Counted from the stretch's first letter, positions 26,061 to 39,142 are shown. The stretch is DNA of 64,000 nucleotides from Litoditis marina (GCA_964036275.1 OZ038435.1:31167521-31231520); one strand, 5' to 3'. Notes: a model not told the origin generated them from the sequence alone. Numbers and translations: made by a program.

Positions 26061-26179
26061 AGGACAGTGGAAGAGAATCGATTCAACATTTCAACAATCC
26101 AATAAAACAAGTATTTTCTGAAGAAATCGCTGTTAAACGTTGTTGTAAGAAATATCCACACACTTGTCTTCGTTTGACT

Positions 26180-26365
26180 TATAGTGCGTGCCAAAATTAT
26201 AAAATAGCCGCCTCAGGTGAGACCCGAACCGGGCTCAAAAGATTAGGAGGCGCGAACGCTAACCACTACACCAACTGCGCTTATCCGAGCAGCGCGGACG
26301 AATCGAGTATATGTGTTCTTACACAGCGCAAAGTGAGATATACAGTACACCCCCGCCTTTCTGTA
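26180..26365 (-). mobile_element. tRNA-derived SINE-like element, copy 2
   Basis: On the minus strand it has TAGTGGTTAGCG (A-box region) and GGTTCGGGTCTCACC (B-box region) at tRNA-like spacing. It shares the flanking GTGCCAAA and AAAGTGAGATATACAGTACA (plus strand) with copies 1 and 3. Confidence 0.65.
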
Positions 26366-27552
26366 ACGACTATAGTTCTTCACACGAAACATGTCATGTG
26401 TTTTCAATCGGCGAAGGAAATTCGTGAATTACTCTCAGGCACAACCTACGCTGTAACGTACGTTTCGGGTAGTTTATATGCAGCCAAAGAAAACTCACGT
26501 AGATGAGACAGTAGTAAAATGAAGAGATGTAGCTCGCAAGATTCATAGGTCTGTTTCACTGATCTGTTCTGTTCGCACTGAGACTCATTGACGTTGTGCC
26601 AAGATTTTCGAATTTCAATTTCTTGGAGCAAACATGGGTAGTTCGAAAAATACTTTTATTCACGTGTTTTAATGACACTGAATGATCAACGAAGATTTGC
26701 GTTTTTATAAAGACTCTTAAGTGATGAAAAGCAGCCTGGAATAGTCATTGACACGCTGCCCAGTCACGAATCTGTATTGTTCGTTGGCTGTTGAACATAG
26801 CTACTGCGTGTATTTCGTGGATAGTACAGTTTATCGACGGAGATTTTCACATCAGGATTGTGACCAACATTTCGGAATAGTGTTTGAGGCGCCTGATGTT
26901 ACTTGGATGGTTTGATGAACTTTCTATCACCATGGTACCGCAAAACTGATTATGTTAGTGATCATAGTGGTGATTGCGACATGTTCAACTTGTTCATCGT
27001 GTTACTACTAAGACCACAACACACGTAGATCGAATGGTGTGACAGTCGAAACGTGTAAAACTCATCAAAAATTAGGACCTTTTTGACGTTTATTAGGTTG
27101 TACGACATTCTCTTAGTTCAAAAAATATTTTTTGTTTCTTATATACGTATATTTTCACGCCTTTTTTCTCTCGTTCACACTTAGCGTACTTGTTCGTGTT
27201 ATCGTGGCTGGCGCGGATTGTACGGGAATAATCACATTCTTCTGTTTGTAGTTTGAACTTGTTGCATCGAAAATTGTGAACAACGGCGTGTTTCAAGATC
27301 AAACTATAATAAATCTTCGGTCATTTCCTCGGTCATTTTCGAATTCGTGTTCACTATTTTCCATTTCGATCAGCTTTGGCATTATAACCACTAGAGAGCC
27401 GGCCCGGCTCCATCACCCTATGAATGATGTGCATAATGTTTTCCCTCCTGACAAACTGCCGCCCGAACTGGCGCGGCTGCCGATTGGTCGCCGAAAAAGA
27501 GGCGGAGTCTACCGTAGACCGAGCCACGGTTGTTAAAGGAGACAGACCAGCC

Positions 27553-30500
27553 ATGGCCTTTCAGATCGACTCGTTGATTGGAGATCAGGTAATTATTTTG
27601 TATATTATTGAGACAATGTTTTGATTTTGTGATTTTAGTTCAAAATTATCTTGAAAACGGTTCATTGCGAGTTTACTGGTTTGTAGCTGCTCTGAAATTA
27701 AAATTGCGTAATTGTTCGTGTACGTTCCCATTTACAAATAATGTTTTTCATGTACTCTGTTTAAACGAAAAATAGTAGAATGGTGTAGAAAACAAATGTG
27801 TGTATTGTTCTAAGTAGTCTGTACTTCGACTAATTTTGACGTCGCAGACCCACGTAAACAAATATGCCTTGGTTCCTGTTTCCTGTTTCCGGTTAGAACA
27901 CCACCTCGATTAATTCTGCTCAAGTTCTGAAAAAAAGTTTCCCGTTTTTAAAATGAGTGTCATTGACGAGGATCCATTACTGTCTTCTTCAACAACAAAT
28001 TGCAGTTGTCTTCCACCTCGCTGCCGTCAAGCAACACCGTGAAGGAAGACGAGTACTCGTACGAATCGCGGTTACAGAACCAGAGCAGACACCATCCCTA
28101 CATGCAATGTGGTACGTTTTTCTAGACAATATAGCATCTTCTCGTTAACCTTATGAGATTATCTCATGAAGAACATCTCACCAAAATGCTCATGATAGTC
28201 TATAGGCTTCTATGAAAGTGTCTTGGGAACAGTTAATAAGATGTTTAGGAACTTCTCAGGGATTGGCCTCGTATTACTTCAATATTTCCTACTACGCGTT
28301 TCCAATACTCGCAAAACTGTTAAAAAAAATGAACACTAGGTTTGTTTAGTTGTGCATACACTCGAAACATACTCATAGTCTACTTCATACTTGACCTCAT
28401 GAAATTATCAGAGGGTTTTCGTCAAATAACATAACTAGTCTACGGCCTCAATAGACCACTTCATTCTCCTGAGGTATCACGCCAGAAAGCTTCTCGTGAG
28501 AAAGCTCATGAAATCTCTATAAAAAATCTGCTATCTTATTCGGTTATCCAACATCAGACCTAAAATATTATTCCAGTCCAACTATTTTGAGCCTCGCCAT
28601 TTCTTATTGTTTGTTCACTTGTTGAAGTTCCAAAGAAGTCTTGTTGGACATTAAGTTTATTTTGAAGTTTTCCAGTTCTGTCATATTCCCTTATTTCATG
28701 CAAATTTGCCTATCACATCAGTTCTCGCAAAACATCAGCAGAAATAGTATGTACAAATTCAGCTGCATAATATGTAGTTTTGGGTGTTGTGAGAATACAA
28801 AGGCTAGACAGCTAGACTGGCAGTGTTCATTCCAGCTTCTTCACCCAGCTTAACTCTATTTCCGGCCTTTCCTTTCCGGCGAATTCACTGGAGAACCGAG
28901 TCCTTCCCGATCAGAACCGCGAACCGGTCACTGGAGAACCAAACCGAAGCGAATGAACCGACCGAATCAATATTTCAAACCGCCTAGTTCTTCAATGAAA
29001 TGTTTGAACCAAACCGACATTAGGAATGATTCAAACAAACAAGTCGTATACAAGGTAAAATTAGTGGATCCCGGTTTGGTTCGAAGCATTTACTGAAGAA
29101 CCGATCGGTTCCGAATAGCGGTTCGGTCGCTTCGGTTAGGTTCTCCAGTTACCGGTTCGCTTGGTTCGGGAAGGACCCGGTTCCCCAGTGAATTGGCCCT
29201 ATTTTCCTAAGTTTGAAAATCTCGAAAACAATGGTTTTCAAGCTTTCTCATCGAATATGTTTGCTACAGTAGTGACCATTTCACGCGTTTTTCGTTTCTG
29301 TGAACTCACCCACCAAAATGACCTGCTTTGCAATTAGGCAAATTCACATTCTATAACTTTCAACAAAATTTCTCAAATCACTGATCTGTTTGAGCTCACT
29401 CAATACCCCCACCGCGATATCATAATCAAACCAAAACTGAAGTTGACTTTTGACGATATCTCCCAAAACTTTAACAATAGTTCCAACTATTTCTGGGATG
29501 TTCTCACTTTATTCCCAGAAATGTAATCACTCCTAGATTTCTGTAGAACGGCCTCATTTCGTGATTACCAACAGCTTCCAGCTCCTCTTTAATGGGCTCT
29601 ATTATGCCATGGACACGTGCCAACATGATGTATAGGCTGTTCTTGGCATGCTAATTACAGTCGACCATACATTATGAGACTGAGATAGGAGCCGAGCGAG
29701 AAGGATTAATGACACCACAACACCATGTTGAGCCCAATTCGGAACACTGAATGAGGCCAGAGCGAAATACTTCATCGAACACGATTTCAAAAGTATGAAC
29801 GTGAAGCTCACGTGACACTCACATTTTGCTCATTTATCTGAATTGCTCTTAAATTTAATTCTTGGACAGGGACACCTTTGAGAAAAACACCAGTCAAATT
29901 TGCACATTCGTTGTTCATAAAATCAAATTTTAACTGCATCATGCTCCCAATTGAAAACAAGGTCACGCCGTGATACTCTCCCTGTTTATTATCAGCAATT
30001 AAGCAATTCGTGCCAATTATAATTCGTCGGGATTACGGTAGCAATTGCGTGATCTGTGTGGGACAGGTGAATCGGCGCGCCGCCTTTATTCTAAAGTTGT
30101 AAACGATGTACGGTCGTAACGGTTTACGATCACTACATAAACATGTTCTTTGAGGACGCGTTGATCGGCCAATTATGAGGCATACGGTAGAATTGAGGGG
30201 GGGGGGAGTTAAAAACGAAGTTGTTTACCAGGGTTCGCCCACCAAATTGGTCACTAGTAGATATCAAGTTGTAAAATCAAAGATTAGTTCACAATTGTGC
30301 ACCGAGTTCTCGGTAAAAAGTCTGATCCTTGTTTTAGAACTTGGCCGGTTATTGGTGAACCTTGCTAAACAACTCGGTTTTTAACCTCAGAGCAGCGGAG
30401 CTTACCTAGTTTTTAAGAAATAGTACGTATATATTTGTTCACAAGCAAAATTGTTAAATATATGTTTCATACTATTGAAACACAAACATGGTTGACTCAT

Positions 30501-33500
30501 ATTGGTATTCTTATACAAAGAGATTTTTTGGGGAAGTATATTTTGCAGTAACATCTTCATTTTATGTCAATACAGTAATCATGTGAAGTTTATCATAACA
30601 TATAAATGCATTGTGTATATTTTCTTTTCTAATACAGATGTGCCAGTTCCCCACAACGCACAAAATACTTAGTGGACAAATCTTATAAGGACTTTGTTTT
30701 GGTTGTTCAGAGAGCCTTGTAATAATCATAGAAAGAACTTAACGAATTTGATCGACACTATCTCTTTTTTCTCTCCATCGCTTTCTTTCTTTTTTCTTTC
30801 CTTCTCTTTTTTTCTGCTCTCTAGCCACCAGATACATACTTCACATAACTAGGACAACCTGAATAAACCTTTTGAACATAACTTACATGCTAGGTTCGCG
30901 TAACCAACTTTCAAACAATAAGGAACGGAAACAATGTGTGTTTTCCTACTGTAAAACCAGTGTTTCTCCTACTGTATATAACACGGGGTGCGCTGAACGG
31001 GCAATTGTTATTACCAGTTAGAAGCTAATTGGTGGTGAATTATACATGACCATACTGCGTCTTATTGCTCTTTAATTGACTTCTCATGTGTGTTAGCAGA
31101 AATTGGACAATTAATAGGCATAAACGTTAGCCACTATTAATTGGATTAGCTTGTTAGTGCGTTTTAGACGATTCAGTTAAAGTTGTTCTTTACTTTTGGT
31201 ACAAATCACGCCGTGATGAAAGAATGAGGTCGTTTCACCAAAATAGAAAAATCAACTCTTATCTCACAAAGTTCCATCGTTCGGCCCATTGTGAACTTGG
31301 CTCTGAGAAAGACTGTCATTTCGTTGAACTGATGCTTTGTAGTTTAGTCACCGTGCATGCTTCTCAGTGCAAATTTGGAGAGCTGTGGTATATAGAGAGA
31401 TCAAACTACATCTAGAACGTGGTATAACCCATTTTGAAAAACGCTTTATTTATTACAGGTCCTCAGGATGACAGCCAAATTCGCCGATACCGTACCGCGT
31501 TCTCCCGGGAGCAGATTGGTCGCCTAGAACGCGAATTCGCCAAGGAAAACTACGTGTCACGAAAAACACGAGGAGAACTAGCAACTGAGTTGAATTTGCC
31601 AGAAGGAACGATAAAGGTGAGAAACGTCAGACGTTTTCGAATACATTTTCAGAGACTCACTCCCGTATTACACGTCTGCTAGCAGTTGCTAGCAGACGTG
31701 TAAAACGTGAAGAAACTTTGAATTTGAGTACAATTCCAAGGGGAAAAACGTCGTAATTTCTGATCATAGTGAGCGAGCTTTTCGCTAGTTGTTTCGTGGA
31801 AACATCCCTTTTGTTCTGACCGAATCTCCTGTAGGACACTTTTATCCGCATTAAAGTAGTTAACACTCCTCGGAAATGTCTCTAAAATCTGTTGAAAGTT
31901 CGTATCAGTTTTTGTACATCAGTTTTTGTCGGTGACCAACTGAAAAACCTTTTTGTGGGAAAGTGAAAGTCAATAGAAACATGACCTACTAATCATTTGA
32001 GTGTGCCACCGCTACCGTACCTCGAAATAGTTATGGTGTAATCAATGCTTCCCCGGGGACTAGGCCCACTGCATAAGGCGACACATCAAGGCCGCGCCTT
32101 GTAATGCCCATATGATGAATTCTGACTCCAAATACATACAAATCATAGACACTCGAGGGATTTCGCGAATACGAACAACGCTGTTCGAGTAGCCAAAGTA
32201 TACTTACTATAAAATCTTCCCGTGCAAAACAGTAACACTTGTCTATGTTTCAATTACATGTTTCACGCATCTTTCAATCCGGATAGAAGTACGGTGGTTT
32301 GGTTGGGTGTTCTGGTAGAGTCCTGTGTATGATGTTTCGTTCAGCAACCTTCTATGTTCATGAATTGTGGATCTGAACTTTACGTAATGGCGAAAAAATG
32401 CAGAGTGTCTGATTAGTTTCAACTACGTGAACTCCTTTTATTTGAAGTACTCTTGCTCTTCCTGGGTCTGAAATGATGTGATTGACACGTGAAACACAAG
32501 TGAAGTGGAAATGTATAAGAATAAAGTATACAACTCGATTATACATTCTTTTTTATAATGCATTATTCGAGATAATTAAACTATTTTCATTCAGGTTTGG
32601 TTCCAAAACCGTCGCATGAAGGACAAGCGTCAGAAGGTGTCGGGCATGCCGTGGCCGGGCCTCTTCCATCCCCAGTTGGCCGCCTATGCAATGCTCGGAG
32701 CCTCCCCCTTCGCCTGCGATATGTGGACGAAAGCCGCATTTCCATATCACACAGGGTACGGTTTTAAGATTTAAAAAAATCTGTTATAAGGGATAAGAAG
32801 AACCCCCTTGTAGTTTGCTCACAAAACACTGCACAGTTGTCTAATTTCGTCTAGCATCACTTTTTGCCTGCGACATGTTGACAAAAGCCGCATTTCCATA
32901 CCATACAGGGTACGTTTTCAAAACCTGTAGCCAAGTTTCCATAGACCGGAACACAACTTGAGCAGAGGATTTAGTTGGGGCTAACTGTATTGAGACCAGT
33001 GGCCGTATTTTGTAAGCTCAAGTAGCCATGTGAGTTACTTGAGCCAATTCTTAATAGTTCATATTTGCCTTATTTTCTAATAGTTTTCTCTGTGTTTTGC
33101 TCTCTTCAATGATACTCTTTGCCACTTCAAAACATATTAAAAATCTGTTGAACCAAGGCAATCACAAGTTGATAATTTCTAATTGAAAATTCGCTCGTGT
33201 AACTTACATGGCTACTTGAGCTTACAAAATACGGGCACAGAGTGCACAAATAACTCGTATAATAGTTTGATCAGTCCACGTGACATGCACATGACGATGC
33301 GGCGCGACACGCAACGCGTCCAATCAAAAGTAGGATACAGCACCTTTACGAGAAACCATGTTGCTCTCCGGTCTTCTTTAAAGTGTTGTAAAGTGCGTGT
33401 CACAAGTACATTTTCACATCTTAATCTTGAAAGTTCTTGAAAGGTTTTTCGGGAATAGTTCAATTTCGTGAATCTTACTAGAAATAGTCGCAATTTATCT

Positions 33501-33756
33501 GCTTTTCCTTATAATGATCAGATTACGTCTTATACTGATCACTGTAAGAAGGTACAGTTGGTGGATCATAGCATATAGCCGAATTCATTGCAGTGCCCTG
33601 ATGGTTCCCCGTATGTCCCAGCCATTCCACGTCCCGGAATCGTTGAAAACGGAAGAAGAGAAGCCATCGAGCATAGCCTCCATACTGAACATCAGTTCCA
33701 GTACATCTCCGCCACACAAAATTAATGATCTTCTCCAGTTGAAAGAATCACCATGA
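27553..33756 (+). CDS. vab-7: even-skipped family homeodomain transcription factor
   Basis: Nuclear DNA-binding regulator; in C. elegans VAB-7 patterns posterior body wall muscle and epidermis and specifies DB motor neurons. Five exons join in frame: 27553-27588, 28006-28111, 31459-31616, 32595-32755, 33594-33756 (TGA), giving 207 residues, somewhat shorter than I recall for C. elegans VAB-7. The start [12 protein letters not shown] fits an initiator exon preceded by a GC-rich region with a CCAAT-type box (GATTGGT, about 27482). The homeodomain (about residues 56-115) begins [19 protein letters not shown], contains the Eve-typical ENYVSR and LNLPEGTIK, and ends [14 protein letters not shown] with Gln at homeodomain position 50. 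An intron splits it between TIK and VWF. The C-terminal part is Ser/Pro-rich with [11 protein letters not shown]. The 3.3 kb intron 2 is a plausible place for enhancers. A partial duplicate of the end of exon 4 lies just downstream at about 32854-32917. The next gene, cut-6, is also its neighbour in C. elegans by recall. Confidence 0.9.
28879..29206. mobile_element. GAACCG-rich foldback element in vab-7 intron 2
   Basis: Left arm TTCACTGGAGAACCG...GAACCGGTCACTGGAGAACC and right arm GGTTCTCCAGTTACCGGTTC...CCCAGTGAATTGG are inverted repeats of about 80 bp. Related GAACCGAACC sequence occurs at 35150-35270. Confidence 0.65.
30190..30210. repeat. poly-G run
   Basis: Run of G in the large vab-7 intron. 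Similar G or C runs occur at 661-672, 18131-18147, 21131-21144 and 39127-39140. Confidence 0.7.
31668..31703. repeat. perfect 17-bp-arm palindrome beside vab-7 exon 3
   Basis: Arms TTACACGTCTGCTAGCA and its exact inverse are separated by GT, starting 52 bases after the exon 3 donor. Could form a hairpin in the pre-mRNA. Confidence 0.8.
32854..32917 (+). pseudogene. partial duplicate of vab-7 exon 4 end with its donor site
   Basis: About 60 bases repeat the end of exon 4 (encoding [15 protein letters not shown]) and the adjoining GGGTACG donor, about 160 bp downstream in the same intron. An acceptor-like CTAG precedes it. Splicing into it from exon 4 (phase 2) would read the duplicate in a different frame from the original, so it is probably a dead duplicate. 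Confidence 0.65.
33003..33236. mobile_element. foldback element in vab-7 intron 4
   Basis: Left arm CCGTATTTTGTAAGCTCAAG and right arm CTTGAGCTTACAAAATACGG continue as inverted repeats of about 36 bp around a unique middle of about 165 bp. Confidence 0.7.
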
Positions 33757-35601
33757 AAATATTTGAGTAACGTGTTCCTCACGTGGAAGCAACCCTCAAT
33801 CTAAAGAGATCACCTAATGAACTAATCTTATCAACTTTTTCGAGAAATTACTGATTTTCGTGGTGCAGCATTGCGAGTTATTCAAAGTGTTCATACGTTC
33901 ATCATGAGAAATATGACGTGAACTCCGATTGAAATTGGGGTTGTTGCCATTTTGAAGAACATTCCTTAGAAAGTTTAAAATTATCACTCGTTTTATGTTT
34001 CACTGAACCTTTCATGATACATTCTCGATGTGCATCATTTTTCAGCCTAAAACTCTACGTAACCAACCTAAAAAATACAAGAATGTTGGTCGCAGATACA
34101 TTTTTTGTAGCTGACTCCACAGTTGTTTTTATCCATTCAAATAAGATATGAAGATCTCAGAACATCCATTTGGAAATTTCCATGCATCGTTGCTTATTAA
34201 CTTGTAGATATTTCTCCGATTACACTATTTGTGTGAAACGAGCTAAAGTACTCTATATAACCAGCTTCAGAACGCCTTAGTCTAGATGTATTTATTCACT
34301 TGCTGAAAAGTTGTGGTGATTTTGAAAATATTGAATGTGCATGTATCTCTTTTTGGTACCAGCTGCTTTTTTCCGATGATTCCAAAAAGTTAGCCACAAA
34401 ATTGAAGTAAACGTCTCAAAGGTTTTCTCTCATGAGCACTCTATTCAGATCATTTTTCCATCTTGAAATTTGATGGATTCTTATAGAACTCTTTTTCTGC
34501 AGCTATTTTTGTGCACTTGGCGGTGATTGTGATCTGTCTTCCATGTTCTGTCCTTAGTTTCATGCAAATACTATTGTGATTATCGTTTTCAGAATAAAAC
34601 GTTATTTTTAGTTCGATTCTCAATGTCATTCGAGAAGTATTTTGGTTGCGTTTTAGTCACAGTCTGGCTTCGCAAGCATTCTTTCTCATTCCCAAATATA
34701 ATTGGCCTAGACTACGCTAGAATTTGAATATTATTATGCGTACGAAGCATACGAATTAATTAAAGGGAGTTCTAGCCATTTATCAGCATTGATGAGCGTA
34801 AATCTTGTATTCGATCCATCATCTTCTGAGGTACTTGAGAATGATCTAATCTGGCTGGCAAAGACCTCTTCAATATGTCCGTTTTGACAAATTGGCCGCG
34901 CGCCAATTCGCGCCTTTCATTAGCTTTCATGAATAAATTTGGCATGGAGCCGTCGTTACAAGGGGCGCCAATGTACTAATCGCGCCGATTACAGAATTGA
35001 AACGAGTTTGGAAATCTCCGAGAATTGAGCTGTTGAGGGGGTTATTTTTTAAACTATTGTAATACAGTATTTTGGCATATGACGTTAGAAATGAACAATG
35101 AGTGAGCTTTAGTGGGTTCAGCGTATATAAATTCTAAGCCGGAAAGGTGAACTCCTTCCCGAACCGACTCTTCCCAAACCAAAACCGAACCGATTTTTCC
35201 CGAACCAGTTGGTTCGTTCTAGAACCGAACCAAACTTGAGCCAAGAATAGTGGAACCGAACCAACTCAAGTAATTAATGCAAAAATTGACCGACTGTGTA
35301 AAATTTATCAAGGTTTTGATTTTGTTCGGTTCTTGTCCGTTTGATTTGCCAGCCGCAATAAAAAGGTTCTGGTAGTTCTTCTTCTTGCTCACATGTTTAC
35401 GTTGGTTGAGTTTAGCCCTTATCAAACTTCAGCGGGAAACGCACAGTTTTATGAGGTGTCTGTGTCACTGTCTGTTATATGAACTGAAGAACAGTTGAAG
35501 CGAAAATCAACAGAGTGTTTATTCCGATCATTAATTGTATTTTTGATGAGAAACGCATGTTTGATCTCGTTGATTACATAATTAAGCTAGATTCTTTATC
35601 T

Positions 35602-35785
35602 GGCGGCGTATCAAACCCCACAAAAGTTCATGAGATCACCTCATGAGCTATTAGCACGAGCTTCTCATGAGATTCTATTGATTGGTATGCTACAACATTG
35701 AGAGTTCACGAGTAGCTCATGAAGTAGCTCATGAGAAACTCATATGAGCTTCTCATGAGGTTGGACGGTTTGCTACGCCGCCTGA
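35602..35785. mobile_element. CTCATGAG foldback element (family C)
   Basis: Ends GGCGGCGTATCAAACCCCAC and GGTTGGACGGTTTGCTACGC; seven or more CTCATGAG-like words inside, plus the core GGTATGCTACAACATTGAGA shared with 15276-15455. Confidence 0.75.
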
Positions 35786-37096
35786 CCGCAACATCATTTA
35801 CGAGAAAATCCCGGATACAGTCTGCTTGTCCTTGACAGACTGTCAGTAGTTCTGAACCAGTTCAATAGAAGTTGCGCGATTACTCAATCGAATCCCAACT
35901 ACAGTATGCAGTGATCAGCGGGTTATTACGTTTACAAAGTTTAATTAGAAATATATTCAATCACGTTTTGTATCTTGATCGGTACAACTTACAGACTTTC
36001 TTAACACTGTTATGATTGTTGTTTACTGAAAATATGAAAACAGCAGCAAGTGAAATGTTGACAATATCAGATGCATTCAACAATTGAATATTCTACAAGG
36101 ATGGTAGATTTGATTCACAGACCTTTTATGGTTTTTGGGTATAACAATCTTATTTTCCAGGTTTCTGTTCGCTTCTGCGTTTTCATCTTACTTGATGGCT
36201 TATTAGGGATAGTTCAAAGAAATGAATATTTAGCTACTTTTCCGAGAACATAATGTATTCTTTGTACATTCCTGTTCTTTGTACATTGCAGCCTTTCCCC
36301 TATTTAGGATCTCTCCTAGAATTTACGGGGCATCTCAATCATATTTATGAGAAATGATCCGGTTATCACTTTCGCTGAAAGCGATATGCAAAATATGCAG
36401 TCCGCAGTGTTCGGTACATTTATTAGAACATTTTACCACATACTTCGATGATTGAGGTTGATTTGAGTGAACTTGATAAACTTTTTCAGACTTTTCAAAA
36501 AGGTTTCGTGTTTGTTTCTTTTCTTTTTTTTTCAAAAACATGTTGCTGTTGTTTCACAGTTTCACGATAACTTATTCAACTTCGCGAATTCAAACAAAGA
36601 CGTTTTTATAGGTATTTACATTCAATAAATTATATTTTAAGATTGTAATTTCTTTTTTGAGATTGAAAGCCACAAAGTTATAAAGCTCTGAAAAGAGTTT
36701 GAAATATGAAATTTCGGGTTAGAAGAACATAGGCGTATACGTTACGTAAACGTGAACAACTGTATAACGATACTCTATTATACTCTATTCATCAATGTTG
36801 ACATTTATCTATACACGTTCATCGATTGTGAAGACTGGTGACATTATGTTTCACGTGACTCTACATTTAACTAGTGTACAAATTCGAACTATAAAACTTT
36901 TATAAGTCTTGTAAAGTAATAAAACCTACCCCGTCTCAAGTGTTCGATCAACTTTCCCTAGGTTTCTCATTCCCCCTGATCAGCCAGTTTTCCCTATCCA
37001 TATCATATAAGAATAGGGTCAGTCGCAGCAAATTCATCATCCGACCACAATCTCGTTCTTATCTACAAGCTCTTTAACAAGTTAATTTTCTTGTAA

Positions 37097-37230
37097 TATA
37101 CTAGAAGTCAATTGAAAAGTCACGTACAGTTAGCATTCTAATGAGGAATCGTGCACTTTGCAGTTGCACGTTTCTGAATTCTGCTGTGTTTCACATGTTT
37201 CACGTGACTGTGCAATTGACTAACAGTATA
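37097..37230. mobile_element. family D MITE, complete 134-bp copy
   Basis: Begins TATACTAGAAGTCAATTG and ends CAATTGACTAACAGTATA, imperfect terminal inverted repeats of about 18 bp. Core GTTGCACGTTTCTGA and TTTCACGTGACTG. Two copies of the same family sit in each unit of the msp array. Confidence 0.75.
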
Positions 37231-38947
37231 CAGTGAATACCCGCAATCTAAGATAAAATATAACATCGCTCGGAAAAACGATGCGGAAGTTCGACCTGGA
37301 AAAGGGGTCTCCAAAAAATATTGCAGAATTGACCAGTCCCAAGGATAAGTTACACAACTGCAAAAATATGTGTGTTAAGTTGAAACAGCAAATTTTCTTC
37401 TGATTATTTATATTTGTCATTAATAATCTAGTTAAAATGAGTGAATTGTCGGAACAAAATGTTCACGTCAATTTCGAACCAAACAGGGAGGAAATCGCAT
37501 TTTATGTGACACTAGTCAAATTACAGAGAATAGTTTTTTCAACTTCTTAGCTAAACAAGAAAAAACTTGTTCACACACTGTTTCGTATTTTTTCAAGTAT
37601 TGATTGGTGATCATAGGATTAGATGTTCTCAAAGCAAACTTACGGTGTACGTTCCCCTGATCAGTTGTGTTTCTAGTTCGATCCAATGCTTTTTGGGGCG
37701 TATATGGTGAATTATGGTGTGTTCTGAGACCAAACTACAACGAAAGTTTTGGCGTTGTCTATTTATGAATCCGTCGGTTCAATTGGAATTTCCAGAAGTC
37801 TTGACTCGATAAGGTTGTAATCAATGCTATCTAGTTCAGGACACATTCCCCGTTTCTCATGCTAATAAATCCTGTAGCGAAGTCCATAATAGCGGTTGAA
37901 AAAAGTCAAAACTCGAAAAGACTGAAAGGCATTCACAATTGAATGGCTTGTGCTCACACATTCGGTGTTCACAACAACGCTCACATATTCGTTTCACAGT
38001 TTATCGAAATAAACTACTTTGTATTGCCTTGCTGATGAAATTTTTTCATTTCTCTCGTCAATCGTTTCACACATTGATGCTGTAGTTATGTTAAAAACTC
38101 GCGTGAAATTCCTTCAGATAGACTTCAACAGATGACTATAGCACAATCACGAAAACGAAATTGAAACATGCAAAAGTGTAACATTTGAGTACAGTATTAA
38201 ATCAAACCGATAACGTGAATGTTCTAGTCACATACTTGGCGATTGATTGTTGCCTCAATCATGTTTTTGAGGCTAGCCTCTTGAGAACACCGGACTTTCC
38301 GCGATAGATAGTTAGCGCCTTATAACAGCGCTATTGATTTGTTAATACTTACCAATACCATTTTATCCAATATTAACATTGATTTGAAGTACATACACTG
38401 GACAATATAATCAACTTATTAACTCTAGTTTGGAGGGTTGGTACTTGGTATTTACACCACATAGTTTTCAAATGTTAAGGTATTCTCATATTTCAGAAAT
38501 GAAATGAAAAACACAGATAAGTTCACTTTCCTATGTTCCGGCATCTCTATTCTCTATGTTACTGATCTCTCTAATATCCGCAATGTTTTGAGTGTTGTAA
38601 ATCACTCATTTCGCGTACCGCAATGCGCGGTTTTTACAGCCTCTCAGATCTCGCCGCCGTGACGCAAGTTTACGGTTTTTAGCGAATTCCGCACGCGCAC
38701 ACTGTTTTGGCGAAGTTTTTTTAGAAACGGGATACATAGTTTAACCTAAGATCTATTTCAATCGCAGTCTGTTGATAATCGTGTTCTATTACTATAGAAT
38801 TTAGAACGGTCAAATGAAAGTGATTGTGAGGATTAATCGTAGTTTGTAGAATGAAGAAGAGTACGGTTTATCTTACTTGAGTTTGATAACGTGTTGAAAC
38901 GTAAGACAACTTGGAATGTGAAGGTGTTCACTTCGCTTGATGTTCAT

Positions 38948-39142
38948 TAAAGGGGGCAGAATGGAAAGCTAGTTTAGGTACCCCGGGGTACCTAAACATA
39001 AGGTAGCGCGCGCCAAAACTGACTAAAACATGTGAACCGTATGCAAATACGGTTTGCTTGTTTGAATAAAAAAAGGTATCAATCCGTTGCTCTTGAGCAG
39101 ATCTGTCATATTAACTTTCCTTTCTGCCCCCCCCCCCCCCTT
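38948..39142. mobile_element. inverted-repeat element with a 26-bp perfect palindrome near one end
   Basis: Outer arms TTAAAGGGGGCAGAATGGAAAG and CTTTCCTTTCTGCCCCC..TTTGAA are inverted, the right one expanded by a C run. A perfect 26-bp palindrome centred on CCCCGGGG occupies 38972-38997. Confidence 0.6.

Larger units (their letters stand above)
22402..27552. other. gene-poor, repeat-rich intergenic region
   Basis: No convincing exon chain was found on either strand. Holds a split family D element (23908-23972 and 24286-24323), a tRNA-like patch at 24800-24885, a family G foldback at 24920-25060, a purine-rich tract at 25860-26060, a SINE copy at 26180-26365 and a family E foldback at 27243-27310. 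Confidence 0.5.

Noticed and set aside
25808..26506. Open frames of 128-158 codons on both strands
   Set aside because: Generated by the purine-rich tract and the SINE copy; composition is Lys/Glu or Ser/Leu runs with no domain.
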